A DNA stretch of 64,000 bases. Origin: Marinifilum sp. N1E240. GTDB taxonomy: Bacteria; Bacteroidota; Bacteroidia; Bacteroidales; Marinifilaceae. Each line of letters opens with the position of its first letter. The first letter of the stretch is position 1. The position numbers and the translations under genes are program-made. The stretch spans positions 585,088-649,087 of the forward strand of contig NZ_WHKF01000001.1 of assembly GCF_009295825.1 (NCBI RefSeq), in the 5' to 3' direction. Shown here piece after piece: positions 15,975 to 25,402 of the stretch. Under the pieces are notes generated by a model. It saw only the letters and a list, made by a program, of their open reading frames with translations, did not search any database and was not told where the DNA came from.

Positions 15975-17912
15975 TTAATATCTTTTTCCAATAAATTTTA
16001 CAATTAAAAATAGAATAGTAAAGCCCAGTGGAATTAAAAGCCATGAAGAAACTCCGTAAGCTGCAGGTAATAAACCAGCAAATATTGCAACTGATCCAAC
16101 GGTTAATGCATATGGAAGTTGGGTTCTGACGTGTTCTATATGATTACATGAACTTGCTAAAGAACTTAGGATGGTTGTATCTGAAATAGGAGAACAATGA
16201 TCACCTAAAACAGAACCTGCCAGAATTGCTGAGACCGTTATATAGAAAATGTTCATACTCTCAATGTTATTCATTCCAGCGGAGTGACAAAGAGCCCAGG
16301 AGGCTGGTAATATTAAGGGATAAAGAATAGCCATCGTACCCCAGGATGATCCTGTCGAAAAAGCAATTAATGCGGATAATATAAATGTAAATGTAGGCAA
16401 GAATTCAGGTGGAACATCTGTGGCAATTAATAAATTGGATATAAAATCAGCAGTATGCATGTCTTTTGTAATATCAGCCAGAGCCCAAGCCAAAATTAAA
16501 ATAAGTATTGCTGTAAGCATAGTTTTAAAACCGCTTACCAACGCATCAATGGTTTTTTTAAGGTTTAAAATACCTTGACTAATACTTAATGCTGCAGCTA
16601 CCAAGACAGCAGAAAGTGATGACCATAATAAGGCTAAATAAGAATCGGAAGATCCTATGATATGGGATAGTTTGGTGCCAAATGCTATGTTTGAATCATT
16701 CCAAATAGTTGTATCCCAACCAGTATATATTAATCCTGCAAAAGTTCCTAATATTACTATTAATACAGGAATTCCAGCATTGTACCAACGCGTCGGTATA
16801 TTCTCTGATATATGGATGCTTTCTTCTTCATTTAATTTTTCTTTTGAGACTATATTTTCAGGATTTCTTTCACCGGTTCGACTTCTTTTTTCGGCTTTAT
16901 ACATTGGACCAAAATCCCTTTTCATGATAACTAACATTAGAATGAAAAATAGGGTAAAGAAAGGATAAAAGCGGGTCGGCAATGAATTCAAAAATATACT
17001 ATAAGGACTTTCGATGATATTTATTTGAGAGGTAGCTGATTGAATGTAACTTAACTCAATTCCAATCCAGGTTGTAATCATTGCAATAGAGGCAACAGGA
17101 GCAGCTGTAGAATCAACAATATAAGCCAATTTTTCTCTTGAGATTTTCAACTTATCGGTTACAGGTCTCATTGTATTACCCACTACCAAGGTATTTGCAT
17201 AGTCATCAAAGAAAATAAGTACGCCCAATATCCAGGTAACTAATTGTCCTGATCGGTGACTGTTTGCAAATTTTGATAGTTTATTTACTACACCTTGCAT
17301 TCCACCATTTTTTGTAATAAGGTTCACCATAGCACCTATTAACATTGAAAATACAATTATTGATATATGACCTGAGTCGGTTAAAGATTGAATGATATAT
17401 GTATCAGATATCGCAAAAATTGCTTTAAAAAATGCAGTTAAAATTGATCCTTCCTGAAAGGAATAAATAATCAAAGTACCTGAAAATAAACCTACAAATA
17501 AAGCTGAAAACACTTCCTTAAATAACAAAGCCATAACAATGGCAATTAAAGGAGGTAATATCGACATCCATAAGGGGATGGCTGAAAAAGATTTGGATTG
17601 TTCTATATTGTATATTTGAACATTCACCTGCTGTTTTCCTTTAAAAACATATGGAATATGAATGTTGTTTTTAGTTGGAACGAGCTTAAAATGTTTTTGA
17701 TTGACAACCACTTCTAAACTGTCATTCGTATTTTGCCATTCTTGATCAAGTAGAATTTTAATTTCAGAATTTATGTCGGCAACTATTATTTTCGGCAATT
17801 CTATTTCAAAAGATGTAATTTGTTTTTTTTGTTGAATTGTAGAGGAAAAAACATAGTGAAAATTGGACAATAAAAATAGAAGGAGTATAGTTCGGACTAA
17901 GTATTTGTACAT
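15975..17912 (-). CDS. NhaC-family Na+/H+ antiporter with exported N-terminal domain
   Basis: Residues about 115-645 form an NhaC-type antiporter with roughly eleven membrane spans. Signatures include FKEVFSALFVGLFSG, FFDDYANTLVVGNTMRP, DSTAAPVASIAMITTWIG, FSTGSSWGTMAILYPL and LGDHCSPISDTTILSS. The first 23 residues look like a signal peptide. Residues 24-110 are a hydrophilic, beta-like segment before the first transport span, so a small domain lies outside the inner membrane. Family members are usually near 450-530 residues, so the extension explains the length of 645. It probably expels Na+, in step with Na+-NQR. Substrate specificity is inferred. Confidence 0.9.
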   Translation of the reverse strand: MYKYLVRTILLLFLLSNFHYVFSSTIQQKKQITSFEIELPKIIVADINSEIKILLDQEWQNTNDSLEVVVNQKHFKLVPTKNNIHIPYVFKGKQQVNVQIYNIEQSKSFSAIPLWMSILPPLIAIVMALLFKEVFSALFVGLFSGTLIIYSFQEGSILTAFFKAIFAISDTYIIQSLTDSGHISIIVFSMLIGAMVNLITKNGGMQGVVNKLSKFANSHRSGQLVTWILGVLIFFDDYANTLVVGNTMRPVTDKLKISREKLAYIVDSTAAPVASIAMITTWIGIELSYIQSATSQINIIESPYSIFLNSLPTRFYPFFTLFFILMLVIMKRDFGPMYKAEKRSRTGERNPENIVSKEKLNEEESIHISENIPTRWYNAGIPVLIVILGTFAGLIYTGWDTTIWNDSNIAFGTKLSHIIGSSDSYLALLWSSLSAVLVAAALSISQGILNLKKTIDALVSGFKTMLTAILILILAWALADITKDMHTADFISNLLIATDVPPEFLPTFTFILSALIAFSTGSSWGTMAILYPLILPASWALCHSAGMNNIESMNIFYITVSAILAGSVLGDHCSPISDTTILSSLASSCNHIEHVRTQLPYALTVGSVAIFAGLLPAAYGVSSWLLIPLGFTILFLIVKFIGKRY

Positions 17913-18067
17913 TGTATAGGTATTTTAATAGGATGAAATAAATATACCGATTTTGTTTACTTTATGCTAATAAATTCTACTTATAGCTTAAGAAGTTTAC
18001 ATTATGAAATTCTTTTTTTCTTTGGTAAAATTGGTTATTTTGTAATCAGGAACTTAATTTAATAGGT

Positions 18068-18658
18068 GTGGACGAAACTTCAGATATTTTTAGAATCGAG
18101 AACAATAATATTAATCCGGAAAAGGGAAAAATACTTATAGCTGAACCTTTTTTAGAAGGACGTTATTTCAAGCGATCCATTATATTATTGGCAGAGTTTA
18201 ATGAAGACGGAGCTGTAGGTTTTGTTTTAAATAAGCCGATAAACTTATCGGTTGATGAGGTATTAATAAATATTGCCCACTTCGACGGTGATGTTTATAT
18301 AGGTGGACCCGTTGATACCAATCGAATTTACTACATACATACTATTCCAAAGCTGATACCGAATAGCATTCACATTTTTGATAGTCTCTATTGGGGAGGT
18401 GATTTTACTGTTTTAAAAGACCTTATAGAGGAGAAAAAGGTATTGCCGCATCAGGTTCGTTTTTTTGCAGGATATGCCGGTTGGAGTGCTGGTCAGTTGG
18501 GAGAGGAAATTCAAGAGCACTCATGGTTAGTTAGCCAAACAGAAGTGAATAAAATTATGAATCTGGAGAATCAGAATTTGTGGGAAGAATGTTTAAGAAA
18601 TTTGGGTGGGAAATATAGAATGTGGTCCAATTTCCCAGAAAACCCGAGTATGAATTAA
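18068..18658 (+). CDS. YqgE/AlgH family protein (UPF0301)
   Basis: A cytoplasmic protein of 196 residues with the family signatures KGKILIAEPFLEGRYFKRS, VGFVLNKPINL, VYIGGPVDTNRIYYIHT and FFAGYAGWSAGQLGEEI. The start is GTG; no in-frame ATG lies closer to the conserved N-terminus. Its biochemical role is not established in any organism I can cite with certainty. It overlaps the convergent aminotransferase gene by 4 bases at the stop codons. Confidence 0.92.
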   Translation: MDETSDIFRIENNNINPEKGKILIAEPFLEGRYFKRSIILLAEFNEDGAVGFVLNKPINLSVDEVLINIAHFDGDVYIGGPVDTNRIYYIHTIPKLIPNSIHIFDSLYWGGDFTVLKDLIEEKKVLPHQVRFFAGYAGWSAGQLGEEIQEHSWLVSQTEVNKIMNLENQNLWEECLRNLGGKYRMWSNFPENPSMN

Positions 18659-19509
18659 GAACTAAAAGCAGTTCTATTCAATTCTTCGATTAAAAGTTTA
18701 GCGGTTTTATTAAAAAACCTTCTTTCCTGAAAAGCAACAACCCAATTGATACCTACAATAGCATTGGTAAGGAAAATTTCGTCTGCATTTAGTAGGTCAT
18801 CAACGGATAAATCACAATCGTCGTAAATTGTTATTCCCAGATTAATTGCCGCTTCAATAATTTGCTCTCGCATTATTCCAGAAACCGCACCACTATCGGT
18901 ACCTGGTGTTAAAAGAATATTATCTTTTACAATAAACAGATTGGAGCTAATGCTTTCAACAAGATTTCCTCTCTCATTAAGTAACAAACAGTCATCCAAT
19001 TGTAATTTCTTTTTGTGATTTCCAGCCATTATAAACAGAAGAGAATTTCCTGTTTTAAACTGCGAAAGAATACCATTTGTTTTTTTTATATCCTGATAAA
19101 TATCAATTTGTAATCCTTTTTTATTAAGATGATAATGATCGTGATCCAGACGAGAAGTCTCAATTAAATAGGATATAGTATTGTCAGTAGGAGTGTATAA
19201 TCCACCATCATTTCTAAATACAGATAAACGAATTCGTGTTCCGCTAAAAGCTTTATTTTTATTGATTAAATAAGTAATATCTGTACGAACTTTCTCTTTA
19301 AAATTGGAAGGATAAACCATACCAATAGTTCTCATTGCCTTTGAAATTCGATTCAGGTGTTGATCTAGAAATTGAATTTCGGTGCCGTTGGCATGTATGG
19401 TTTCAAATAGCGAGTCTCCATACTTAAAAGCTCTGTTTTGAGCGCTAAAAATAGCTTCGTTTTTTAAAAATAATTCTCCGTTAAGACTGATGTATTCCTC
19501 AGGTTTCAT
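18655..19509 (-). CDS. Class IV PLP aminotransferase / aminodeoxychorismate lyase-like
   Basis: Fold type IV PLP enzyme of 284 residues. NRAFKYGDSLFETIHANG near residue 26, the probable PLP lysine in LSQFKTGNSLLF, LLLNERGNLVESISSNLF and SGIMREQIIEAA near 217 are the family landmarks. Members are either branched-chain or D-amino-acid aminotransferases or 4-amino-4-deoxychorismate lyase (PabC, p-aminobenzoate for folate). The short length and lack of branched-chain-specific motifs lean to PabC, but no pabB is near. It starts 1 base after the GmhB-like gene ends, so the two are cotranscribed. Confidence 0.85.
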   Translation of the reverse strand: MKPEEYISLNGELFLKNEAIFSAQNRAFKYGDSLFETIHANGTEIQFLDQHLNRISKAMRTIGMVYPSNFKEKVRTDITYLINKNKAFSGTRIRLSVFRNDGGLYTPTDNTISYLIETSRLDHDHYHLNKKGLQIDIYQDIKKTNGILSQFKTGNSLLFIMAGNHKKKLQLDDCLLLNERGNLVESISSNLFIVKDNILLTPGTDSGAVSGIMREQIIEAAINLGITIYDDCDLSVDDLLNADEIFLTNAIVGINWVVAFQERRFFNKTAKLLIEELNRTAFSS

Positions 19510-19510
19510 A

Positions 19511-20008
19511 TTAAATTTCTCCTCTTAGAATTTGATCGCAATACTTACTAATATTCTCGTTAGCATCAACTTTAATACCTTTTATACCAGCAGCTTCAGA
19601 TGCTTGCTTGTCTCTGGGACTATCTCCAATCATATAAGATTTTTCCTTATCAATGTCAAACTCATTTATTGCCTGCTGAAAGAAATAAGGGCTTGGTTTA
19701 CGACATTGACAAGCAGCAACACTATCGTGATGAGGACAAAAGTAGATTTTCTCAATTTTAATATTCTCCTTTTCCAGAATACATAGGAGGTGAGAATGAA
19801 CTTTGTTTACATCATCTTCCGTGTAAATACCTTTTGCTACACCTCCCTGATTGGTAACAATGAACAATAGGTAACCAGCATCAGAGAATTTTTTCAAAGA
19901 AGGAATTATACCTTCATTGATAAGAAAATCTTCAACACGGTAGATGTAATAATGACCAATATCGGAGTTTATTACTCCGTCTCGATCAAGAAATATAGCT
20001 TTTTGCAT
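19511..20008 (-). CDS. gmhB: HAD phosphatase, GmhB-like (heptose bisphosphate phosphatase)
   Basis: HAD-IIIA phosphatase of 165 residues. Catalytic DRDGVIN (nucleophile Asp in FLDRDG), motif II VTNQGG, lysine in CRKPSP and motif III MIGDSPRDKQAS are all present. The zinc-binding loop CPHH...CQCR is typical of GmhB, which removes the 7-phosphate from D-glycero-D-manno-heptose 1,7-bisphosphate in LPS core synthesis. Histidinol-phosphate phosphatases share this pattern, so the substrate is not certain. It lies 3 bases from the rhomboid gene, within a run of minus-strand genes. Confidence 0.85.
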   Translation of the reverse strand: MQKAIFLDRDGVINSDIGHYYIYRVEDFLINEGIIPSLKKFSDAGYLLFIVTNQGGVAKGIYTEDDVNKVHSHLLCILEKENIKIEKIYFCPHHDSVAACQCRKPSPYFFQQAINEFDIDKEKSYMIGDSPRDKQASEAAGIKGIKVDANENISKYCDQILRGEI

Positions 20009-20011
20009 GTC

Positions 20012-20617
20012 CTAAAAATTGAGAATCTTCTGCAAAAATACTGAGAATAATTGTGGATTAAGGAGGATTGGAAAGAGAAATCCAAACAAGGCACCATAGA
20101 AATGGGCACTGTGACCGATATTATCAATATTTTTTTTCCCCATGTAATAGGAGTAATAAAGATAAGCAGCTCCAAAAATAATACCTGGAATAGGTATCAC
20201 AAAGAACAAATAAACGGGTTGTAATGGAGCAAAAAATATAGTAGCAAATACAACTGCTGAAGTTGCGCCTGAAGCTCCAACCGCATTGTAATGATAATGA
20301 TCGCGATGTTTTCTTAAATCGTATAAGGTGGAAATTACAATGGCACTTAAATATAAAGTGAAAAAATAGAACACTCCAGCAGATCCAAAATTGTCAGTTA
20401 AATAGTATTCTATGGCATCACCAAAAAAATAGAGGACGATCATATTTACCAATAAGTGATCCCAATTTGCATGTAAAAAACCATAGGTAATTAATCGGTA
20501 CCATTGATTTCTTTTTAGAATTTGATACGCATTAAACTGATATTTGTACAGTAATTCATTGTTTTTAAATGCTGCAATTGAAGTTAATACTGTAATGGCA
20601 ATTATTATAATGGTCAT
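20012..20617 (-). CDS. Rhomboid family intramembrane serine protease
   Basis: Six membrane spans over 201 residues. The active site is intact: nucleophile Ser116 in GASGATSA and general base His172 in HFYGALFG. The L1-loop motif HANWDHLLVNM (residues 49-59) is also present. Rhomboids cut membrane proteins within or next to their spans; targets in this phylum are mostly unknown. The start at 20617 leaves 11 bases to the upstream OmpA-family gene, suggesting one transcript with the T9SS cassette. That linkage makes a surface-protein substrate conceivable, but this is speculation. Confidence 0.92.
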   Translation of the reverse strand: MTIIIIAITVLTSIAAFKNNELLYKYQFNAYQILKRNQWYRLITYGFLHANWDHLLVNMIVLYFFGDAIEYYLTDNFGSAGVFYFFTLYLSAIVISTLYDLRKHRDHYHYNAVGASGATSAVVFATIFFAPLQPVYLFFVIPIPGIIFGAAYLYYSYYMGKKNIDNIGHSAHFYGALFGFLFPILLNPQLFSVFLQKILNF

Positions 20618-20628
20618 ATATTTCTTTC

Positions 20629-22710
20629 TTAAAATGCTTCGACAAGTTTCACTGTAAGTGCCGATCTTCCTTGATCGTAACCTGCCGATTTGTATTGAAC
20701 TCTGTTATTGGTTATCCCTTTTGAAACAATATATTCAGATGCTTTTTTTGCCCTTTCTAAACTTAGGCTTTTATTTTCTCTCTTTCCTAGATCTGAATTG
20801 GTGCAACCAATTATTTCTATTGCAATATTAGGATTTACTTTTAACAAACCCGCCAAATTATTTAATTCATTTATTGTGTGTTCTCCTAAATTTGAAGAAC
20901 CATTTTCAAATTCTACACCATATAGCTGCATCAATTCATTTCGATTGAATTTTTGAAGTTCAATTTGCTCATATTTGTCTGATGTATATCTGTAATTGTT
21001 TAAGACTTTGGTGAAATAGCCTTCTTTATAGATGATAATGTCATATGATTTTGAAGGATCCATCTCTTTTTCAAAATCACCATAATCATCCGATTCGCAG
21101 AAACTATTGATTTTATAAGTTTGATTGATAATTTCAACACTTGCATTTTCAACCGATCGACCAGTATACTGATTAATTATGCTACCCTTGAATATTACCC
21201 AAGGAGTTTGTTCCATTGCAATATTTAATTGTTTGGTGTTTTGTGTTTGGTTGGCGAAATATAAAATTCGTTTGGTTTTGTAACCTGGTTTGCTCACTAT
21301 TAAGCTGTAATTTTTTCCTTTATAAATATCCAAGTTGAAAATGCCTTTCTCATTGGTAAGATCAATTTTTTCTTTCGAGAGATTATCAATAAGGACAACT
21401 TCAACACTATCTAAGGCTTGTTTGTTTTTAACATCTACAATTCTGCCTTTTAGAATTTTAATTTTATCCGGATTGCGCTCAAATAAGAAAATATCATCGT
21501 TTCCATCTCTATTGGAAGAAAAATAGCCCATTTCTTTATTTGCTTCGATAAGATATGCGAAATCATCTTTTTGAGAATTAAAAGGAGGACCTAAATTGAT
21601 TGGGTAGGTCCATTCGTTTTGAGTAAATGTAGTTTTAAAGATATCTAAACCACCAAAACCAATATGACCATCGGATGCAAAATACAAATAGTTATCAGCT
21701 GCAATAAACGGAAACATTTCGTTTCCGGAAGTATTTACAGCAGGACCAAGATTAATTGGTTTACTCCAAACAAAGCCTAATTTTCTACATACATAAATGT
21801 CAGTTCCTCCATATCCACCTTTCATATTAGATATGAAATAAAGGTTTCTACCGTCAGGAGAAATGCTTGGATGTCCTATTGAATAGTTTTGTCCTGAGAA
21901 GAGAAACAATTCTGGTTTGTCCCACGATTTGCCATTAAATCGAGCAGTATAGATATTTAATTCCGATTTTCCTTCCAAATTCAAATTCCCTTTGTTTCGA
22001 GTGAAGTAAACGAATTTTTCATTGGGTGTAAAACAAGCTGGTCCCTCGTGATATTTTGTGTTGAATGCGCCATTGAAAGGAACTGGCGAAAGAAACTTTT
22101 CATCGCTTCTTTCAGAATAATACAAGTCTAAATAATGCTCACCAGTTCTACCATCTTTTGTTCTGGATGTTTCATTTGGTCGTCCCGATACAATTACCAA
22201 TCCATCTTTAAATAGTGCAGATGGAAAATCGGATTGTGGAGTATTTATATTTAGAGAACTGACAGTGTACAATTCCTGATCTTCCAATTCTTTTATACGT
22301 TTACAAGACAGTATAAGATTGGCAATATTTTCATCTTTAGGATTGTATTTGATGTATTTGCTATACCAGATTAAAGCTTCAGTATAGTTTCTGTTTCTTT
22401 TTAATAAATTTGCATACATCAGAAAATCTTTTGAGTCAGCATTCTCTTGTCCAACCAAATTTTCTATTAAATTGATAGCTTTAGCATGATTATCGGTTTG
22501 AATGTAACAGCAGGCAAGCTTTCTTTTTACATCAATATTATTTGTAGTTTCAAGTACCTTCTTGTAATAATATTCAGCATTTGAATATTCTTCATTATTG
22601 AAAAAACGATCGCCTTTTTGTACAAGTTGACTTTGGGCAAAAACACTAAAGTTTCCTGCCAAAATTAGAAGTGTTGCAAATAGAAAATTCAATCCCGGGT
22701 TACTGTTCAT
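20629..22710 (-). CDS. TPR / PD40 / OmpA protein of a T9SS-associated cassette
   Basis: Exported protein of 693 residues with a signal peptide ending near 25 (SVFAQ). TPR-like repeats cover about 27-140. WD40-like PD40 beta-propeller repeats (FPSALFKDGLVIVSGRP, GHPSISPDGRNLYFISN, GLDIFKTT) cover about 155-400. A carboxypeptidase-regulatory-like domain and a second beta domain span about 410-570. A peptidoglycan-binding OmpA C-terminal domain ends the protein (SLERAKKASEYIVSKGI near 660). This architecture is that of PorE-like partners of PorP/SprF. It is 5 bases from the PorP/SprF gene, so the two work together. Confidence 0.9.
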   Translation of the reverse strand: MNSNPGLNFLFATLLILAGNFSVFAQSQLVQKGDRFFNNEEYSNAEYYYKKVLETTNNIDVKRKLACCYIQTDNHAKAINLIENLVGQENADSKDFLMYANLLKRNRNYTEALIWYSKYIKYNPKDENIANLILSCKRIKELEDQELYTVSSLNINTPQSDFPSALFKDGLVIVSGRPNETSRTKDGRTGEHYLDLYYSERSDEKFLSPVPFNGAFNTKYHEGPACFTPNEKFVYFTRNKGNLNLEGKSELNIYTARFNGKSWDKPELFLFSGQNYSIGHPSISPDGRNLYFISNMKGGYGGTDIYVCRKLGFVWSKPINLGPAVNTSGNEMFPFIAADNYLYFASDGHIGFGGLDIFKTTFTQNEWTYPINLGPPFNSQKDDFAYLIEANKEMGYFSSNRDGNDDIFLFERNPDKIKILKGRIVDVKNKQALDSVEVVLIDNLSKEKIDLTNEKGIFNLDIYKGKNYSLIVSKPGYKTKRILYFANQTQNTKQLNIAMEQTPWVIFKGSIINQYTGRSVENASVEIINQTYKINSFCESDDYGDFEKEMDPSKSYDIIIYKEGYFTKVLNNYRYTSDKYEQIELQKFNRNELMQLYGVEFENGSSNLGEHTINELNNLAGLLKVNPNIAIEIIGCTNSDLGKRENKSLSLERAKKASEYIVSKGITNNRVQYKSAGYDQGRSALTVKLVEAF

Positions 22711-22715
22711 AGTCC

Positions 22716-23669
22716 TTAAAAATAACGAGGTGAAGTAATTCGGCTCTTTTTTAATGATAGATTGTAATTTAATATTATTTCATGATTTGTGAAGCCTTTT
22801 GAACGATATTTTCCAAAATATTTTTCATAAGAATATGAAAATCTTAGTTTTTGACTTAATTGATATCCTAACAATCCAGCCCAGGAATCATCAGTTCTGT
22901 ATCCAGCTCCAATCGATACTCCTGATCTGTGCAAAAATTCAAGATTAACATTAGCAATAGCCTTACCCGAATGTTGTTTTACTAATAATAGTGATGGTGC
23001 TAATTTCAATTCATGATTTAAATCCAACTTTGTACCGGCACCAACATAAAAAGGAATATTTTTTGCTTCGAATTTCATATTTTCCGAAAAACCTTCCGTT
23101 GATGGTTGATCGTTGGATAACAATCGGGGAGCAGAAAATCCTACATAGAATTTTGGTGTATAGTAGTAAAAACCTATCCCAAAGTTAGGAACCCAAGTTG
23201 AGACATCCTGATCTGGAAAAGCAGGATCATCAGGCGAAGGAAAATTGGGATCAAAAGTTGTTAAATCACTCCACTTAATTTGTTTGTTAATAACTCCAGC
23301 CTGAATTCCCAGTGATAAAATTCCCTCATAACTTAACTGTAGATGATAGGCATAGTTTAGAAAAATGGCATTGTCTTTCTGAATTCCAAAGCTATTATTG
23401 TAGACAACTGCACCTAAGCCAAAATTGGTGCGGTTTATAGGAGCTTGAATTGAAACTACAGCAGTTTCAGGTGAGCCTTCAACATCAACCCATTGATTTC
23501 TGTATGCTAAAACAGCTTCCATAAACTGGCTACTTCCAGCATAGGCAGGATTGTAAAAAAGACGATTATATGTATAATTTGAAAAACGGATGTCCTCCTG
23601 TGCCACTGAGTTTTCAATGGATATAAGTAAACATCCGATATATAATACAGTTCTTAGGGTTCGATTCAT
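22716..23669 (-). CDS. PorP/SprF family type IX secretion outer-membrane protein
   Basis: Signal peptide (about 1-23) followed by a beta-barrel of 317 residues. Family hallmarks are QEDIRFSNYTYNRLFYNPAYAGS near residue 24, AYRNQWVDVEGSPETAVVSIQAPI near 54 and LGAVVYNNSFGIQ. SprF of Flavobacterium is needed to secrete the adhesin SprB, and paralogues serve individual type B substrates. The adjacent sorting-domain protein, 2 bases upstream, is the obvious client. The OmpA/PD40 gene follows. Confidence 0.93.
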   Translation of the reverse strand: MNRTLRTVLYIGCLLISIENSVAQEDIRFSNYTYNRLFYNPAYAGSSQFMEAVLAYRNQWVDVEGSPETAVVSIQAPINRTNFGLGAVVYNNSFGIQKDNAIFLNYAYHLQLSYEGILSLGIQAGVINKQIKWSDLTTFDPNFPSPDDPAFPDQDVSTWVPNFGIGFYYYTPKFYVGFSAPRLLSNDQPSTEGFSENMKFEAKNIPFYVGAGTKLDLNHELKLAPSLLLVKQHSGKAIANVNLEFLHRSGVSIGAGYRTDDSWAGLLGYQLSQKLRFSYSYEKYFGKYRSKGFTNHEIILNYNLSLKKSRITSPRYF

Positions 23670-23671
23670 TC

Positions 23672-24343
23672 TCAGTATTTAACAACGATATAACCACTTT
23701 TTACATACTCTTTATCTTTAATAATTAACTTAAAGAAATAGGTTCCTTTGGGCAGTTTGTCCCCAGGACCAAGTTTAACTCCGGTGCTGTTATAGCCACC
23801 ATCCCAAGCATCTTGGTTACTGTAGTTTCTTTTTTCAAAAACTTTTGTTCCCCAGCGTGAGAAAACGATAAACTCGTTTTCGGGATAGTTTTCGATACCC
23901 TTGATGTAAAATTTGTCGTTAATGTTATCGTTGTTAGGCGAAAACGAAGAAGGTATAAACAATTCAACCTGATTAGGATCTAACACATTTACCAAAATCA
24001 AAGCTTTATCGCACTGATTGGCTGCATTACACACTTCATAGTAAATGGTATCCGTACCAAAACTCATTTCGTAAGGATAGTATACCATTAGAGTATTATC
24101 TTCTATCAAATAAGCCTTTCCAAATTGATCTGTTTGTTTAAGAATGCTCGTTTCAATATCTCCATTATCTGATATTTTATCATTCTTAAGAAAATCAATT
24201 TCAATATAAACCACTTCATTGTTTGAACTTAGATTCGTAATAGATACGGTATCGTTACGTACAATAGGTGATTGCCCGAAACTTGCTTGTGCGCTAAGCA
24301 AAAGTACAAGTAGTAGTAGGTGAATGGGTAAATTTACTCTCAT
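23672..24343 (-). CDS. Small T9SS substrate with type B (CHU_C) sorting domain
   Basis: Signal peptide (about 1-23), a short beta-rich region (about 25-125) and a C-terminal gliding-motility-associated domain from FIPSSFSPNNDNINDKFYI to the end. The segments FSRWGTKVFEKRNY, WDGGYN and LPKGTYFFKLI are the CHU_C/type B signature, which directs export through T9SS and stays on the mature protein. At 223 residues it is very short for such a substrate. It may be a minimal anchor or structural protein rather than a large adhesin. It leads the cassette of PorP/SprF and PD40/OmpA genes. Confidence 0.92.
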   Translation of the reverse strand: MRVNLPIHLLLLVLLLSAQASFGQSPIVRNDTVSITNLSSNNEVVYIEIDFLKNDKISDNGDIETSILKQTDQFGKAYLIEDNTLMVYYPYEMSFGTDTIYYEVCNAANQCDKALILVNVLDPNQVELFIPSSFSPNNDNINDKFYIKGIENYPENEFIVFSRWGTKVFEKRNYSNQDAWDGGYNSTGVKLGPGDKLPKGTYFFKLIIKDKEYVKSGYIVVKY

Positions 24344-24390
24344 ATTAGGGTATTGCGTACAACTTAAGTTTTTTTAATGTTACGCTGCCT

Positions 24391-25392
24391 CTAATGGAGA
24401 ATCTTAAAAATTAATTCTTTTAATAGATCTCCATGTTTGGTACTTACATCGCCATATCCTTTCGATTTTAAATCGTACTCCCGCAACATCTCAATAATTG
24501 ATACCAATTTCTTGGGATTGTATTTTGCCGAAGCTTGTTTATAATCTTTTACGAAATACGGATTGATTCGTAAGCTTGAAGCAACAACTTTTTCGTTTGT
24601 TTTATTTTTTATAAAATAATACTTCAAAACTTTGGAGAAATACGAGTGCAATAGGGCAATGGTTACAACCATTGGATGATTTTTTTCGTTTGTCGAAAAG
24701 AAATTTATGATTTGATTGGCTTTAAACACATCTTTTTTACCTAATGCATTTTGGAGCTCAAAATTATTGTAATCCTTTGATATACCGATATTTTTCTCGA
24801 TGTCATCGGGAGTAATTGTACTTCTGTTGGTAATATTTATGGTTAACTTTTCAAGGGCATTAGTTATTTTGCCTAAATCGTTACCTAAAAACTCGGCAAG
24901 AAGGAATGCTCCCTTTGTATCTATATTGTATTTTAATCCTGATGCATATTTTTTTATCCAATCAGGAACCTGATTATCATAGATTTTTTTGGATTCGAAA
25001 AGTACTCCATTTTGGGCGACTTCCTTGGTGAAATTCTTTCGTTTATCTAATGATTTGTATTTGTAATTGATCACCAGAATAGTAGATTTCAAAGGATTCT
25101 TAACATAGGAAGATAATTGATCGATATTCTTAATATTTTGAGCCTCTCGAATCACTACCAACTGTTTTTCAGCCATCATAGGAAAACGTCTTGCGGTTGT
25201 CACAATGGTTCCTATATCAGTATCCTTGCCATAAAGAATGGTCTGATTAAAGTCCCGTTCCGATTCGGCAAGTGCATTTTCAATAATGTAATCGGTAATT
25301 TTATCAATAAAAAAACTTTCATCTCCCATTAAAAAATATACAGGAGCGTACTCTTTCTTTTTAAGGCTTCGTAATATCTCTTCGTAAGTCAT
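24391..25392 (-). CDS. holA: DNA polymerase III delta subunit
   Basis: HolA opens the sliding clamp as part of the clamp loader. The 333-residue protein begins with MTYEEILRSLKKKEYAPVYFLMGDESFFIDKI, which is the delta N-terminal signature (APVYFLMGDE). RRFPMMAEKQLVVIREAQNI and the C-terminal collar domain with LREYDLKSKGYG follow. The level of conservation is low, as usual for this subunit, but the order of motifs is right. It lies 10 bases after amn on the same strand. Confidence 0.93.
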   Translation of the reverse strand: MTYEEILRSLKKKEYAPVYFLMGDESFFIDKITDYIIENALAESERDFNQTILYGKDTDIGTIVTTARRFPMMAEKQLVVIREAQNIKNIDQLSSYVKNPLKSTILVINYKYKSLDKRKNFTKEVAQNGVLFESKKIYDNQVPDWIKKYASGLKYNIDTKGAFLLAEFLGNDLGKITNALEKLTINITNRSTITPDDIEKNIGISKDYNNFELQNALGKKDVFKANQIINFFSTNEKNHPMVVTIALLHSYFSKVLKYYFIKNKTNEKVVASSLRINPYFVKDYKQASAKYNPKKLVSIIEMLREYDLKSKGYGDVSTKHGDLLKELIFKILH

Positions 25393-25402
25393 TTTGCTGA
25401 TC

